Virus record (IMG/VR): IMGVR_UViG_3300025687_000105
Location: 1-41,105 of that record
DNA from: a virus
Direction: 5' to 3' (one strand)
DNA: 41,105 nt
Position 1 is the first letter of the stretch. The number at the start of each line of letters is the position of its first letter. A program made the position numbers and the translations under genes. Positions 29,223 to 39,102 of this stretch are shown piece after piece. The notes beneath the pieces were generated by a model that saw only the letters and a program-made list of their open reading frames with translations, had not been told where the DNA came from and searched no databases.

Positions 29223-31531
29223 TGGCCAGAATCCCCGCATTTGCATCGTCAACCTCTCACGCGCCTGGTCGTGTTCCTATCGTTGCTGACATTCAGACCA
29301 ATGTGAACACGGGGCAGGCTGGCGTCGCTCTTGGCCAGGGTATCGCACAGCTTGGGAATGCGGGAGAGCGGTTTGCGCTCAGTATCAAAAAGACGCAGCA
29401 GGCAAACGCCGCTGCCAAACTGCAACTTCAATTCCTCGAAGCGGACGACGCTGCGTGGGCGGCATCGCAAGAGGCAGACCCATCGCAGGCATCTTCGGTT
29501 TACAGCCAGCAAATCGGCTCATTTATCGAGGGTTTGGACAATCTTGAAGATCGAGAGTTGCGGGACGCAATGATCAACCGCTTCGCTGACCAAGCAAAGC
29601 GGCGTGAGATTGGCATTCGCCGCGAATCGGCAGGCAGAGTTGTCAAGGAAAGCATCGACACGGTAAAGGAAAGTGGATTGCAGTTGGCCGACCGTCTTGG
29701 CAAAGACGACACGATGCGATACGACGACGCCGCCAAAATGGTCGATGAACACCTGTCGCTGATTGAGGGGCAGGTTGGCAAGGATGTGGTGGATGATCTG
29801 CGAAAAAGCATTAAGCCCAAGCTGCTACGCGCCAAGATTGATTTTCTATTCGACACAGGCCAATATGAATCGGCGGAAGCCCTTGCATCGAGCGACGAGG
29901 GCATGAAGTATTTGAGCGGGCATGATATCCGCAGCGTGAAGGACGCGGCTAAGAAGGGTCTTGATTCCGTCTCTGAACACGCGGTCGGTGCTGCCACCAA
30001 CGACCTTCGACAGCGATTGAGCCATGTGTTCTCTGCCAAGAAGTTCGCCGCCGAGGACTTCAATGAGTCGATGCAAATGTTCGACGCAGAAATGCGCATC
30101 CTCTCTGATGCCGGAACACGAAACGAAGTGCTGATCGAAGTGCTTACTCCCGAACTTGAGGACGCTGCGGCAGACGGCGACGGTCCCCGATTCGAGGCAA
30201 TCGTCGATGCAATGCCTACCACGGCTGACGCTCGCAACGAAGTCAACAAACATCGCAAGACATACGAAGCGGTAGTGAAGCGGTCGCAGGAGTCGGACGA
30301 CCTGGCGATGGAACTTGACACCCGTATGCAAAAGGGCGAGTCGATCGACGGTATTCCAATTACGAGCGATGTTCTTGATAAGTTTTTCAGGATGCGTGTG
30401 GCAAGGGGTGAGAGCGTTGAGTCCGTAGCCGCAGATACCGCCGAGGCGGGGCTTCGCCAATCGCCAGCACTCATGCGAGAATTAAACGACCGGACGCGGG
30501 GCGGCGCGGACCTCCCAGGCTTCGCGTCTGTTATGCACGCGATTGATGAAAAAAACCACAATCAGGCGCGTCAACTGTTGCGCGAAAATGAAAACCGAAA
30601 ACTCGCAGAGGATGCTTTCTATCTCACGCGAAACATGAAAGACCCGAAAGCGATTAGTGCGGTTCTCGATAAGCTGGTCACCCCGCAAGCCGCGTCAATT
30701 TCTGAGAAATCGGCGGCACTCTTATCGACCGGCGTTGAGAAATTGAACGGCGGCAACGCGATCAACGTCTTGTCCGCAGTAAAGAACGCCTACGGCAGAG
30801 ACATTACGATGCTCTTGTACGAGCAAAAGAAAGAGTTTGGTGCGAGGTTTACGCTGGCGTTGATAGATCAAACTGGCCAAAGCGCAGAGATTACAGAGGA
30901 AGCTATTTCAAAGGCGACCAGTGACGCCACCGCGTTCCTCGGTAACTTCCTGATCCTACAAAATGCCACGGGGCAAAACGTGCCTGCAAGGGCTGAGTTG
31001 TTCGGCGTCGGCACTTCCGCTGCACCAGACGAAGTTGGTGTGGCGAGGCTTGAGGCTTCGATTGCGGAGATTAGCGACGCGCCAAATTGGCTAACTCAAT
31101 ATGTCAGGGATGGATTAGACGACCGCCCCTGGCTTTCGTACCGGGAGGGTATCAGGACTCAAGTGCCATTCTTCGACGGCGACGGAAACCTTGCCGCTGC
31201 GATGGAGTGGAATGTGGCGACTGCATCTCCAAACAACGTCCTACGTCGTGGCGATGACGGGTTTGAAGAAATCGAGCGAAAATTTCAAAAGCATATCTCC
31301 AAAACGGACGGTATGCCGAACGCTCAGCTTTACTGGCAACCGGAGTACGGTGACAAAACACCGCAGAATGTTGACGCTTCTATTGTTAGCGGGATGATGG
31401 AACTTGCGAAAGAGAAGTTCTCGTCTTTGGGCGGACATGGCCGACAGCCAAACCTTGACAATGAAGAAGATGTGGCAGAGCTTGAAGAATACCTTAGACC
31501 GATACTCGCTGAATACGGTTGGATACGATGA
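29222..31531 (+). CDS. internal virion protein (T7 gp15-like ejection protein)
   Basis: 769 aa, overwhelmingly helical and charged. N-terminal motif VNTGQAGVALGQGIAQLGNA, then long helices such as LQLQFLEADDAAWAASQEAD. Size and position between the gp14-like and the very large gp16-like genes match T7 gp15, which forms the periplasmic part of the ejection tunnel. Little sequence identity to known members can be claimed by eye. Ends ILAEYGWIR with ATGA overlap to the next gene. Confidence 0.75.
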   Translation: MARIPAFASSTSHAPGRVPIVADIQTNVNTGQAGVALGQGIAQLGNAGERFALSIKKTQQANAAAKLQLQFLEADDAAWAASQEADPSQASSVYSQQIGSFIEGLDNLEDRELRDAMINRFADQAKRREIGIRRESAGRVVKESIDTVKESGLQLADRLGKDDTMRYDDAAKMVDEHLSLIEGQVGKDVVDDLRKSIKPKLLRAKIDFLFDTGQYESAEALASSDEGMKYLSGHDIRSVKDAAKKGLDSVSEHAVGAATNDLRQRLSHVFSAKKFAAEDFNESMQMFDAEMRILSDAGTRNEVLIEVLTPELEDAAADGDGPRFEAIVDAMPTTADARNEVNKHRKTYEAVVKRSQESDDLAMELDTRMQKGESIDGIPITSDVLDKFFRMRVARGESVESVAADTAEAGLRQSPALMRELNDRTRGGADLPGFASVMHAIDEKNHNQARQLLRENENRKLAEDAFYLTRNMKDPKAISAVLDKLVTPQAASISEKSAALLSTGVEKLNGGNAINVLSAVKNAYGRDITMLLYEQKKEFGARFTLALIDQTGQSAEITEEAISKATSDATAFLGNFLILQNATGQNVPARAELFGVGTSAAPDEVGVARLEASIAEISDAPNWLTQYVRDGLDDRPWLSYREGIRTQVPFFDGDGNLAAAMEWNVATASPNNVLRRGDDGFEEIERKFQKHISKTDGMPNAQLYWQPEYGDKTPQNVDASIVSGMMELAKEKFSSLGGHGRQPNLDNEEDVAELEEYLRPILAEYGWIR

Positions 31532-34500
31532 CCCAAGCCACAACCAGCCAAACCGAACTTGATATTTTTGCAAAAGCTCTTGGCCAAAAGCCGGCGTCTG
31601 CGCAGGAAGCCGAGCCAAAGCCCACCGATCCCCCGCTTCCCATCGAGCAGGACATGATACGTCGGTATCGAAAGCAGGAGTCGGTTGGCGCTATGGGCGG
31701 CATCTCGCGTGGCGTTGCTCGCGGCACGATTGGTTTTATTGAGGGCATGGCCCGACAGCCAGCAGCCGCAGCATCAGCAGTAAGTCGTGGTGGGAGTGAG
31801 GCCGATCTTGCGATAGCCCGGATGATTCGGGACGACCCACGGGAAACCCCGATCAACAGGATCAGTTCTGCCTTGCGGCTTTTTGTTGAGCCGGTCCTTA
31901 GCTATATACGCGACACTTCCAACAAGCGGGCTGATCTGTACAGCAGCATCCGTGAGTCTCGCCACCTTGCGCCCGACCCCGCTTCGGTGATTGAAGGCCA
32001 AGGGTGGGATTCCGTAAAAGAGGCGATGGAAAGCCCTGAATGGTGGCAGAACCAAGCGCCCGAACTTATTACAAGCACCGCCATGTCGATACTGATTGGT
32101 GGTGGCATGTCAAAAGCTGCCGCCGTACCCGGTATGTCGCAGCAGGCGGCAAGGCAATTTGGCTTCGCCGTTGCTGCCGCAATGACCACCGCCTCTGAAA
32201 TGGGTGGCACGTACAAGTCTATGCGCGACGATCTTATCGAAAAGGGCGTTCCGAAAGAGGAAGCCGAGATTGTTGCGGGTCGTGGCGCTGTTGCGTATGG
32301 CATTATCGCAGGTGTGCTGGAACGCGGCATCTTGCCCCATCAGTTCACTGAGGTTCCAGGTAAGGGTTTTTGGGCTTTCACCAACCGCGTGCTTCGCGGT
32401 GGCGCGGGCGAAATGTTCGAAGAAGATTCGCAGATGTTTTTGGAGGGCGTGACGCGCCTTGTCGCCGGGCTCGATCACGGCATAACCCCGCGTGGTGCTT
32501 TTGAGTCAACACTTGCAGGTGGTCTTGGCGGTGGCGTTGGCGCTTCCGTCACCACGTTTTCGGGTGGTGACGCTGACGCCTCCAAAGACATCGAACAAAA
32601 TATCTCTGATGCGCTGAATGAGTCTGCGCCAGATACCGCCGCCGACACCACGACCGAGGTTGATGTAACCGAAGCTATCGAAGGCATGTCCATCGAGGAA
32701 AAGCGAGAATCCTCTGCCAAAATTGAGGAATTGCTTGAGCAGGATGAAGCGGACAGGGCGGAAGGTTCGGATGTACCCCTCGAAGATCGCCTGACCGATG
32801 ACGACAGGTCTAATTGGCAGTTCATCCTTGAGCGGATTGAGGTTGGTATTGCCGCTGATGAAGCCGCTGCCGCTGCTGATGAGTCGGTAAAACCAAAGCT
32901 GAACATCTCTGAAAAGAAGCGGGCCGACAAGGGGCAAGCCGCCGCAGACGAGCAGCGTTCACCACGCCTCAGCGAAAAGCCCACAGACACGCTCCGTAGG
33001 CTCGGCATAGTTCCATCCAAGGAAAGAGCCACGATTACAGACAGGCAGGCTCTACGGGCCTCTCTGTCCCGGCAACAGACAACGGCGCGTCAGGTGGAGC
33101 TCGCCACACGCAAAACAGAGCGTGCGAAAGCAAAAGCGGCTATTAACGAGGTCAAGCGGTTTGCGAAAGATCGTGAGGCTCGGCTGAACGGACTTCGCGC
33201 TGAACTTGTGGATATCACCGAGCGCCTACTCCCCAAAGAGATTCAAGGTGAGATGCTCAAGGATGTGAGGGATATCAAGACTCGGCCCGGATTAGAGAGG
33301 GCGATTGAGAAGATTCAGGGGAAACTTGAAACGCTGGCCCGCAAGGACGCGGTAAGCCAGATGAAAACTGCGGCAAAGTCGGCCAAGCCCAAAACCATGC
33401 TCACGCCAGAGCGAAAGAAGGCGGTCGAGGAACTTCTGGAAAAGGTTGAAGCCTATGACACCAAGGACGGCAGTACGGATGGCATGACGGAACTTGCCAA
33501 CGGCCTTGCCGAGTTGGTTGCGGCGAACGACCGAGAGCAAAGGGCGATCATTCTTGGGAAAAAGGTAGAACTTCAAAAACTCAAAAAAGCCCTCATTGCC
33601 GAAATCAGCAAACTCAAAAAGCGGAAGGTTGACCCGTCCGACGATAGGCTTGAGTCTTTAAGGGGTACGAAGATACTCGACGCTGTTGCGAGCGTGGAAT
33701 CGCACGCCACGATGGATACGCTCGGCATCATGGTTGGCGAAACCTTCCGCAAAGTTATCTACGAAAACGTCGTCGCCGGACAGGACGCACAAGAGGCGGA
33801 CCTTGCCAAGTTCCAAGACTTCATCATCAGCGCTTTGAAGTCTGCGGGCATGGCTCCGGGTACGCCTGCGTGGGCGAGGATTAACAAAACTACTGGCAAT
33901 CTTTACAAGCGGTGGACGCGGCTCAGGTTTCCCGGATCAAGTGTGCAGACGCAGAAGTTTGGCGATCAGAAGGTAAAGCTGGACCTTGACCAGAGGATGC
34001 ACCTATTTGCAACGCTCCTTGATAAAAGCACGATGGCCGCTGTTGTGGACACCGAGAATGAAGCGGGCGAGGTGAAGCGAGGTACGGGCATCGTAATCGA
34101 GGGCCAAGATAAGACCCGCACGATTCACCTGAGCGATCAAGATATCGCCACCATTATGTCTGACACATCCTTCCTGACCGAAGCAGAGCGTGGGTATGTC
34201 AGGAAGGTTGTCGAGTATATGAACGGGCCGCTAAAGAAGCTCATCGCTGATTGGTCGCTTGCAAATCTCGGACGAGATATTACAAAAGACGACACCTATT
34301 TCCCGCGTGCATCCCTCAAAGATGGTGATCCGATCCCGTTCGGGTCGTCAAAACTCATGGATGTAAGGATGCTGGAACAGGCCAGCGTTATCCAGAGGCG
34401 TAGTGGACCGGCTGGCCCTGTCATTATCGGCTCGTTCGTAATGTCAACGGAGAATCATGCTCGAAAGACTACTGCCGTCGCGCATATGTCTGAGGCGATT

Positions 34501-35727
34501 GATACCGCTACGCGACTTCTCGAATCCATATCGCCCGAACTGAACAACGTGAAGCGTGGGCAGCGTCTTGTGAGGCGAGTCCTTATGACGTTCGACACGC
34601 TCGCTGAACATAACATCGGAGCGAAAAAGAATCTGTCGTTTTGGGAGCCGGCGGTGCGGTTTGTCGCCAATAACATAACCAGTTCACTCCTGATCGTTAA
34701 TCCGAGAATCGCCGCATACCAGTATTCGTCAATCGCTGCGGCTGAGTCTGAAATCAGTTCGATTTATTTGTCGAGGGCAATCGCCACAGGCGCGATAGCC
34801 GACAAGAGGATTGATGATCGCATCAACCGTTATTCCCCTCCACTTCGCGCTCGTGCTGCGGCCAGCGGTCAGTATCTGGTGCATGAAGGTGCGGACAGCG
34901 ACGTGGGTTTGCATGGCGTGCATCCCAAACGCCAAATTGGATTCGCATGGATTCACGCAGTTGACGCGGCGGCAATCCGAACCATCTGGAAAGCGGCAGA
35001 GTTTCAGGCGACAAAAGAAACGGGGAAGATCAACGGTGATGAATACTTTGCCCGCGTTGCGGAAATTGCCAACCGTGTTGTTCGCCGAACACAACCGACG
35101 TTTGACCCATTGCATGTCAGCGGGTTGGCTCTTGAGTCACGGGCGCATGGATCAGCCAAGATCGTAAACGCCTTCCGTTCGCAGCGGTCGAAGCACATTG
35201 ACATTGCGATACGTTCGACGATTCAGATGTCCAGGGGGCAAATGTCAAGGCGTAGGTGGGTTGCGACGATGACCAACGTTTTCGTCCTATCGTCTATCAC
35301 CGTCGCCAGCATTGCCAGCCTTTTCGACTGGGATAATGAAGATGAGAAGGAAGATCGGCTAAAGGCGTTGGCGCAGCGGGTTGCGGAAACAGCGGCAAGC
35401 AATGTGCTGTTCGGCGATATGGCGGCAACGATATTAAGCGCTCTCGTCTTTCGCGGTAGCCAGAGCCACGCACCAGCAGTATCGCCGCACATCTCCTTTA
35501 TCGAGGGAGCACAGGAACGCGCACGGGGCTTGATTGACAGTATGCAGCGCGAAGAAGATATCGAAGATATGCTACCCAAGATTGTAATCTTGTCAGCCGA
35601 CCTTGCTGCCATCTGGGTTGGCAATGTTCCGCTTTACCCGATCCGTGAAGGCATGAAGGTTTACAAACACGTAAGAGAAAAAGACACCAACGCCGCGAAG
35701 CGCAGGCAAAACGCGACCCTTGATTGA
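31528..35727 (+). CDS. giant internal virion protein (T7 gp16-like)
   Basis: 1399 aa from ATG 31528 (ATGA overlap). Hydrophobic helices near residues 70-95 and 165-220 (QFGFAVAAAMTTASEMGGTY), then FEEDSQMFLEGVTRLVAGLD at about residue 300, an acidic and then Lys/Glu-rich coiled-coil middle (about 360-720), and a C-terminal membrane-type helix (TNVFVLSSITVASIASLFDW). Size and place match T7 gp16, which spans the host membrane during DNA ejection. I find no lytic transglycosylase motif at the N-terminus where T7 gp16 has one, so the cell-wall-opening activity is missing or unrecognised. Confidence 0.75.
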   Translation: MTQATTSQTELDIFAKALGQKPASAQEAEPKPTDPPLPIEQDMIRRYRKQESVGAMGGISRGVARGTIGFIEGMARQPAAAASAVSRGGSEADLAIARMIRDDPRETPINRISSALRLFVEPVLSYIRDTSNKRADLYSSIRESRHLAPDPASVIEGQGWDSVKEAMESPEWWQNQAPELITSTAMSILIGGGMSKAAAVPGMSQQAARQFGFAVAAAMTTASEMGGTYKSMRDDLIEKGVPKEEAEIVAGRGAVAYGIIAGVLERGILPHQFTEVPGKGFWAFTNRVLRGGAGEMFEEDSQMFLEGVTRLVAGLDHGITPRGAFESTLAGGLGGGVGASVTTFSGGDADASKDIEQNISDALNESAPDTAADTTTEVDVTEAIEGMSIEEKRESSAKIEELLEQDEADRAEGSDVPLEDRLTDDDRSNWQFILERIEVGIAADEAAAAADESVKPKLNISEKKRADKGQAAADEQRSPRLSEKPTDTLRRLGIVPSKERATITDRQALRASLSRQQTTARQVELATRKTERAKAKAAINEVKRFAKDREARLNGLRAELVDITERLLPKEIQGEMLKDVRDIKTRPGLERAIEKIQGKLETLARKDAVSQMKTAAKSAKPKTMLTPERKKAVEELLEKVEAYDTKDGSTDGMTELANGLAELVAANDREQRAIILGKKVELQKLKKALIAEISKLKKRKVDPSDDRLESLRGTKILDAVASVESHATMDTLGIMVGETFRKVIYENVVAGQDAQEADLAKFQDFIISALKSAGMAPGTPAWARINKTTGNLYKRWTRLRFPGSSVQTQKFGDQKVKLDLDQRMHLFATLLDKSTMAAVVDTENEAGEVKRGTGIVIEGQDKTRTIHLSDQDIATIMSDTSFLTEAERGYVRKVVEYMNGPLKKLIADWSLANLGRDITKDDTYFPRASLKDGDPIPFGSSKLMDVRMLEQASVIQRRSGPAGPVIIGSFVMSTENHARKTTAVAHMSEAIDTATRLLESISPELNNVKRGQRLVRRVLMTFDTLAEHNIGAKKNLSFWEPAVRFVANNITSSLLIVNPRIAAYQYSSIAAAESEISSIYLSRAIATGAIADKRIDDRINRYSPPLRARAAASGQYLVHEGADSDVGLHGVHPKRQIGFAWIHAVDAAAIRTIWKAAEFQATKETGKINGDEYFARVAEIANRVVRRTQPTFDPLHVSGLALESRAHGSAKIVNAFRSQRSKHIDIAIRSTIQMSRGQMSRRRWVATMTNVFVLSSITVASIASLFDWDNEDEKEDRLKALAQRVAETAASNVLFGDMAATILSALVFRGSQSHAPAVSPHISFIEGAQERARGLIDSMQREEDIEDMLPKIVILSADLAAIWVGNVPLYPIREGMKVYKHVREKDTNAAKRRQNATLD

Positions 35728-35741
35728 TTTGGAGATTTAAC

Positions 35742-37076
35742 ATGACCGTTGCCAGTTCCACAAGTACCGTCAGCTACGCAGGCGATGGCGCGACCGTGGC
35801 GTTTTCCGTCCCGTACTACTTCCTCGCCGACGGCGACTTGGTGGTTTACGTGGTGGTGGACTCCACAAGCGTACCCACGATCAAGACCCTCACCACCCAT
35901 TACACCGTGACGGGCGCTGGCAATCTGGCGGGCGGTACGGTCACGATGCTCACCGCCCCCGCCTCTGGCGAGACGATCCACATCGACAGGTGGGTGACGC
36001 CTACCCAGGGTGTGGACTACGTGGAGAATGACGACTTCCCCGCCGAGACGCATGAGCAAGCCCTCGACCGGCTCACGATGCTGGCGCAGCAGGCTTTCAC
36101 CAGGACTGGTGGTGCGGCTTTCTACGTTGGTGCGACACAACTCATGTCCCTCTCGGCCACTGACCTCAGCGCATGGGATGCCGACTCCAAACGCATCACA
36201 AATGGCGCGGACGCAACAGCGGCTACGGACTACGTAACGTTGCAGCAGTTGCAGGCTGCGGAAGTGAGTGGCGGCAACCTGCCTACGGTTACTGGTGATG
36301 ATAAGTTCCTCGTTGCGGCAAGTGATGCGTGGGCTGTGGAAACAGCAACGCAAGCCCGGACTTCGCTTGGGCTTGGTACGGCGGCGGTGGTTGATACGGG
36401 GACCGACGCTGGCGACGTACCCCTCAACAGCGATCTCGGCTCTGCCTCGCTGGTGGATACGGGCGTGGCCAATGGAAACGTACCCGTTATGGACGCCACG
36501 GGCTACCCGGCTGCGGACGGTTCGCAGATCACGGGGTTGACTGGCGCGCAGGGCGCAAGCCTTGTCCTCATCGAAACCGTCACGGCATCCAACACCGCCA
36601 CGATCGACTTCGCCACTGGCATAAGTTCGACGTACAGGACGTACCTCGTTGTCCTCAGTAACGTCGTACCCGCGACTGACGCGGTGCAGTTGCTTATGCG
36701 GTTTTCAGATGACGCGGGCAGTACGTGGAAGTCTGGTGCATCTGACTACGCATGGGCTGTTACGGGTGGTGATGGTACAGCACGAAATGGCACTGACACC
36801 GCAGACACCGCCATATCGCTCTCTCACGCGACGTACACCGTGGGTAGCGATACGTCCGAAGGTCTATCTGGTGTGGCTCGCATCCACAACCCCGCCGGCA
36901 CAACTACATTCCAGTTCGCCGAGGGTCAAACCTTCTGCATCCAAGGTGCAGGCACACCCCTGATCCTCTCGTTTGGTGGCGCGTACCTCACCGCAGTTGC
37001 AATCACCGGCATCCAGTTCCTGTTTTCAAGCGGGAATGTGGAGTCGGGTGTGTTTAAGCTGTATGGGGTGAAGTAA
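35742..37076 (+). CDS. tail fibre/tail spike protein
   Basis: 444 aa from ATG 35742 with GGAGATTTAAC upstream. Residues 1-130 form a T7 gp17 N-terminal-type particle-binding domain: TSTVSYAGDGATVAFSVPYY, then LTTHYTVTGAGNLAGGTVTM, HIDRWVTPTQGVDYVENDDF and HEQALDRLTMLAQQ. The middle is repeat-like (GDVPLNSDLGSASLVDTGVA). The C-terminus (about 330-444) is a beta-sandwich tip ending GVFKLYGVK, typical of receptor-binding heads. It determines host specificity. Confidence 0.85.
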   Translation: MTVASSTSTVSYAGDGATVAFSVPYYFLADGDLVVYVVVDSTSVPTIKTLTTHYTVTGAGNLAGGTVTMLTAPASGETIHIDRWVTPTQGVDYVENDDFPAETHEQALDRLTMLAQQAFTRTGGAAFYVGATQLMSLSATDLSAWDADSKRITNGADATAATDYVTLQQLQAAEVSGGNLPTVTGDDKFLVAASDAWAVETATQARTSLGLGTAAVVDTGTDAGDVPLNSDLGSASLVDTGVANGNVPVMDATGYPAADGSQITGLTGAQGASLVLIETVTASNTATIDFATGISSTYRTYLVVLSNVVPATDAVQLLMRFSDDAGSTWKSGASDYAWAVTGGDGTARNGTDTADTAISLSHATYTVGSDTSEGLSGVARIHNPAGTTTFQFAEGQTFCIQGAGTPLILSFGGAYLTAVAITGIQFLFSSGNVESGVFKLYGVK

Positions 37077-37087
37077 GAAGCTACTTC
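37070..37087. other. hairpin at convergent gene ends
   Basis: GAAGTA (37070-37075) and TACTTC (37082-37087) form a perfect 6-bp stem across the 4-bp gap between the tail fibre and the leftward TM gene. There is no T-tract, so any terminator activity would be weak or factor-dependent. Confidence 0.4.
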
Positions 37088-37353
37088 GTCATTGCATCTG
37101 GAAGCGTGCCGAGGCGTGTTTCAATGCGGATCGTGGCGTTGTAGATGTACTCCTGCCGCTGCTCGACCTTGCTTATCCGCTTGGAGTGATCCGCTAGTGT
37201 CATATCAATCTTCGTTGCAATTGTCGCGTCGTCACGCGCCGAGTCAATTGCTGCTGACACTATTGGATTGATTATGCCGAAGGCAACGATAATCGCGCCA
37301 CAGACAAGACCAATAGGAATCATGGTTTTTCCATCAAGTACGCTGACGTTCAC
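37081..37353 (-). CDS. small membrane protein with coiled coil (spanin/holin-like context)
   Basis: 90 aa, GTG start overlapping the upstream stop (GTGA). One membrane helix at about residues 12-36 (IPIGLVCGAIIVAFGIINPI) is followed by a charged helix rich in heptad-like residues (DMTLADHSKRISKVEQRQEY). A single N-terminal span plus coiled coil resembles inner-membrane spanins or XhlA-like lysis accessory proteins, and it sits next to the holin/lipoprotein gene. Lysis role is inferred from context. Confidence 0.5.
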   Translation of the reverse strand: MNVSVLDGKTMIPIGLVCGAIIVAFGIINPIVSAAIDSARDDATIATKIDMTLADHSKRISKVEQRQEYIYNATIRIETRLGTLPDAMTK

Positions 37354-37568
37354 GTTTGGACCTCCGGGCTGGTAGGTTTCGGCTTGCCATGCAATACATT
37401 TGCTACATGGTCGATGGCTGAAAGTAACTGCTCGTTGGTTGCCTCATCCGTCAGCACGACGATAACCGACTTGCGATCCTGCTTATAATCACCATGCCCG
37501 CGCATAAGGGCATAGTCGGCACTTCGGCCAATCCAAACCGCTTCACGTTCGATGGTGGATAGCGTCAT
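37350..37568 (-). CDS. hypothetical protein
   Basis: 72 aa. Contains KSVIVVLTDEATNEQLLSAI (about residues 33-52), then DHVANVLHGK, with an N-terminal charged segment (TIEREAVWIGRSADYALMRG). No family recognised and no membrane segment. Weak ribosome site (GGCGGCTAACCC). Its stop overlaps the GTG of the small TM gene, so it is part of the presumed lysis cassette. Confidence 0.5.
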   Translation of the reverse strand: MTLSTIEREAVWIGRSADYALMRGHGDYKQDRKSVIVVLTDEATNEQLLSAIDHVANVLHGKPKPTSPEVQT

Positions 37569-37571
37569 GGG

Positions 37572-38273
37572 TTAGCCGCCGCTTCCCGGCGTCACGTTCA
37601 CGTCAACAGGGATGTTGGGGTTGGCGGTTGCCGTGGGGGTTTGGTTGGTGGTATTGCCTTGGGTGGGCGATTGAGTAGGGGTTTGCGTTTGGCCCTGCGT
37701 TGTACCTTCGGTAGAACCACTGATTGTGGCGCTGGCGGAAGGGCTGTACTCGGCGTTTTGAGCGATGATGAGGGTTTCGATAGGGCCGCTGGCCGATCCT
37801 GTGACCTTGCCATTCTCATCGACCGACCATGTTACGGAAGCCTGACCGGGTGTATCACCCGCCCTACGGTTTGGCTTATCACCCACACCCGCCTGTGCGC
37901 CGCCGGCTGCAGCCGCTACATTGTTATCACCCTGCCCCGCTCGCTGTTGCCCCGTCTGCGGGGTGGCTTGGCGTGCGGCCTGCGGGGTTGTGTTGGTTGC
38001 TGATGCTGGCGCGCAACCGACGATTGACAGGGAGGGTAGGAGCATGAGGGCAATGACCAATGCCCCACCTGCCGCCCGCTTCACCCCGCCGCGGTTGACT
38101 TGATACCCCATCGCCACAAGCACCGCGCCGAGGATTGCGGCGATCTTCTCGCGTGGCGACCCTGCTGCGAAGTGGTCGCTCACGACGAGGGCTGAAACGA
38201 TGGTGGCTGCGACAGAAAGCCAGAACTCAGTTGTTTTGTATCCGGGTTTGACTTCGGCGGTTGACTTGGCCAT
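37572..38273 (-). CDS. holin-like protein fused to a lipoprotein
   Basis: 233 aa. Residues 1-62 are holin-like, with two short membrane spans (about 17-33 FWLSVAATIVSALVVS-like, and 43-57 KIAAILGAVLVAMGY). A third hydrophobic stretch, 66-86, ends in the lipobox LSIVGC (Cys87) after basic residues KR, exactly like a type II signal peptide. The rest is Gln/Thr/Pro/Gly-rich, low complexity, ending in NVTPGSGG. A GTG at residue 64 (38084) could start a free lipoprotein of about 170 aa. Holin plus outer-membrane spanin in one frame is a plausible reading. Ribosome site AAGGAACCCGTC. Confidence 0.55.
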   Translation of the reverse strand: MAKSTAEVKPGYKTTEFWLSVAATIVSALVVSDHFAAGSPREKIAAILGAVLVAMGYQVNRGGVKRAAGGALVIALMLLPSLSIVGCAPASATNTTPQAARQATPQTGQQRAGQGDNNVAAAAGGAQAGVGDKPNRRAGDTPGQASVTWSVDENGKVTGSASGPIETLIIAQNAEYSPSASATISGSTEGTTQGQTQTPTQSPTQGNTTNQTPTATANPNIPVDVNVTPGSGG

Positions 38274-38352
38274 GACGGGTTCCTTACCTGTTTTGGGGTT
38301 TAGCTTTGCAGTAATATCATAAGTAAACTACACCTTTGCAGCAACGATCAAT
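38274..38352 (-). other. intergenic gap with direct repeat
   Basis: CTGCAAAG occurs twice 28 nt apart in the leftward sequence, flanking a TATGATATT A/T-rich block that might be a -10. No convincing -35 and no gene. A separate promoter for the lysis genes is possible. Confidence 0.3.
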
Positions 38353-39081
38353 TCAAAGGCCGACCGCCTCCAATTCTTCTCGTTCCGCAAGCCTTGACTG
38401 GAACGCCCCGAAATTGCGGGGTGGTCTGGACACGCCAATATAAAAAGACTCGGCGTACAAGAGAGTTGCGGCGGGAAACTCAAGGTATCCAACCCATTCT
38501 CCATCAAAAATATTTGGATGTGATAGGGTCGCCCGCTTACTGAGGTTTATGCTTTGCCCCACATAAACAATATCGCCGTACTCGTCGCGTACAAAATAAA
38601 CACCAGATGATTCAGGAAGCCCATCGCCATCGCAAGTCGCTGGAAGCCGGAGTGGGGGGATTGGGGGATACGCATCTGACCAGTACGGCGGGGCTTTGGG
38701 GTCAGGGCGTATCTGGATTGCGTTTGCGGTGTGACGGCTGATTGCGCGAAGCCTATCCTCGACCTCAGCCTCTATACGACGATCACGATCAGCGCGTTCC
38801 AGTTTATACAAATACCCATAATCAAGATTCACATTCCCAATCTCTTGTAGCCGATCTAGCGATTCCGGGGCTATCCGACTCAATATTTCGGCGTATAGGC
38901 CACTCGGAACATGGTTCCAGCGGACAGCACACATGATGCACGCGGACAGATGCTCGATAACCGCAATTAGTTCGCGGTTTTTGCCGGTGGCAATGATGTG
39001 CTTGACCTCACTATCGTCACACGACTTTACCCAACACTCATGCCCACCACCCCTACAGCGTCGAACGCCAGAATCAGCCAT
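38353..39081 (-). CDS. GIY-YIG nuclease with N-terminal cysteine-rich region
   Basis: 242 aa from ATG 39081, with GGAG 9 nt upstream; a second ATG 15 nt earlier lies on that ribosome site. C-terminal GIY-YIG fold: GVYFV at 160-164, IVYVGQS at 171-177, candidate Arg183 and His188, catalytic Glu211 in LLYAESFYIG, then Asn223. The N-terminus has C9, H14, C16, C21 and an ACIMC pair (48-51) suggesting zinc binding for DNA targeting. Could be a homing endonuclease-like mobile gene or a repair/host-DNA-degrading nuclease. No intron is seen nearby. Confidence 0.7.
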   Translation of the reverse strand: MADSGVRRCRGGGHECWVKSCDDSEVKHIIATGKNRELIAVIEHLSACIMCAVRWNHVPSGLYAEILSRIAPESLDRLQEIGNVNLDYGYLYKLERADRDRRIEAEVEDRLRAISRHTANAIQIRPDPKAPPYWSDAYPPIPPLRLPATCDGDGLPESSGVYFVRDEYGDIVYVGQSINLSKRATLSHPNIFDGEWVGYLEFPAATLLYAESFYIGVSRPPRNFGAFQSRLAEREELEAVGL

Positions 39082-39102
39082 TTCAAGAATCTCCATGTAG
39101 AA

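Noticed and set aside
29500-30561. - strand open frame (353 codons) opposite the gp15-like gene
   Set aside because: Ser-rich shadow of a helical gene; no family and no ribosome site.
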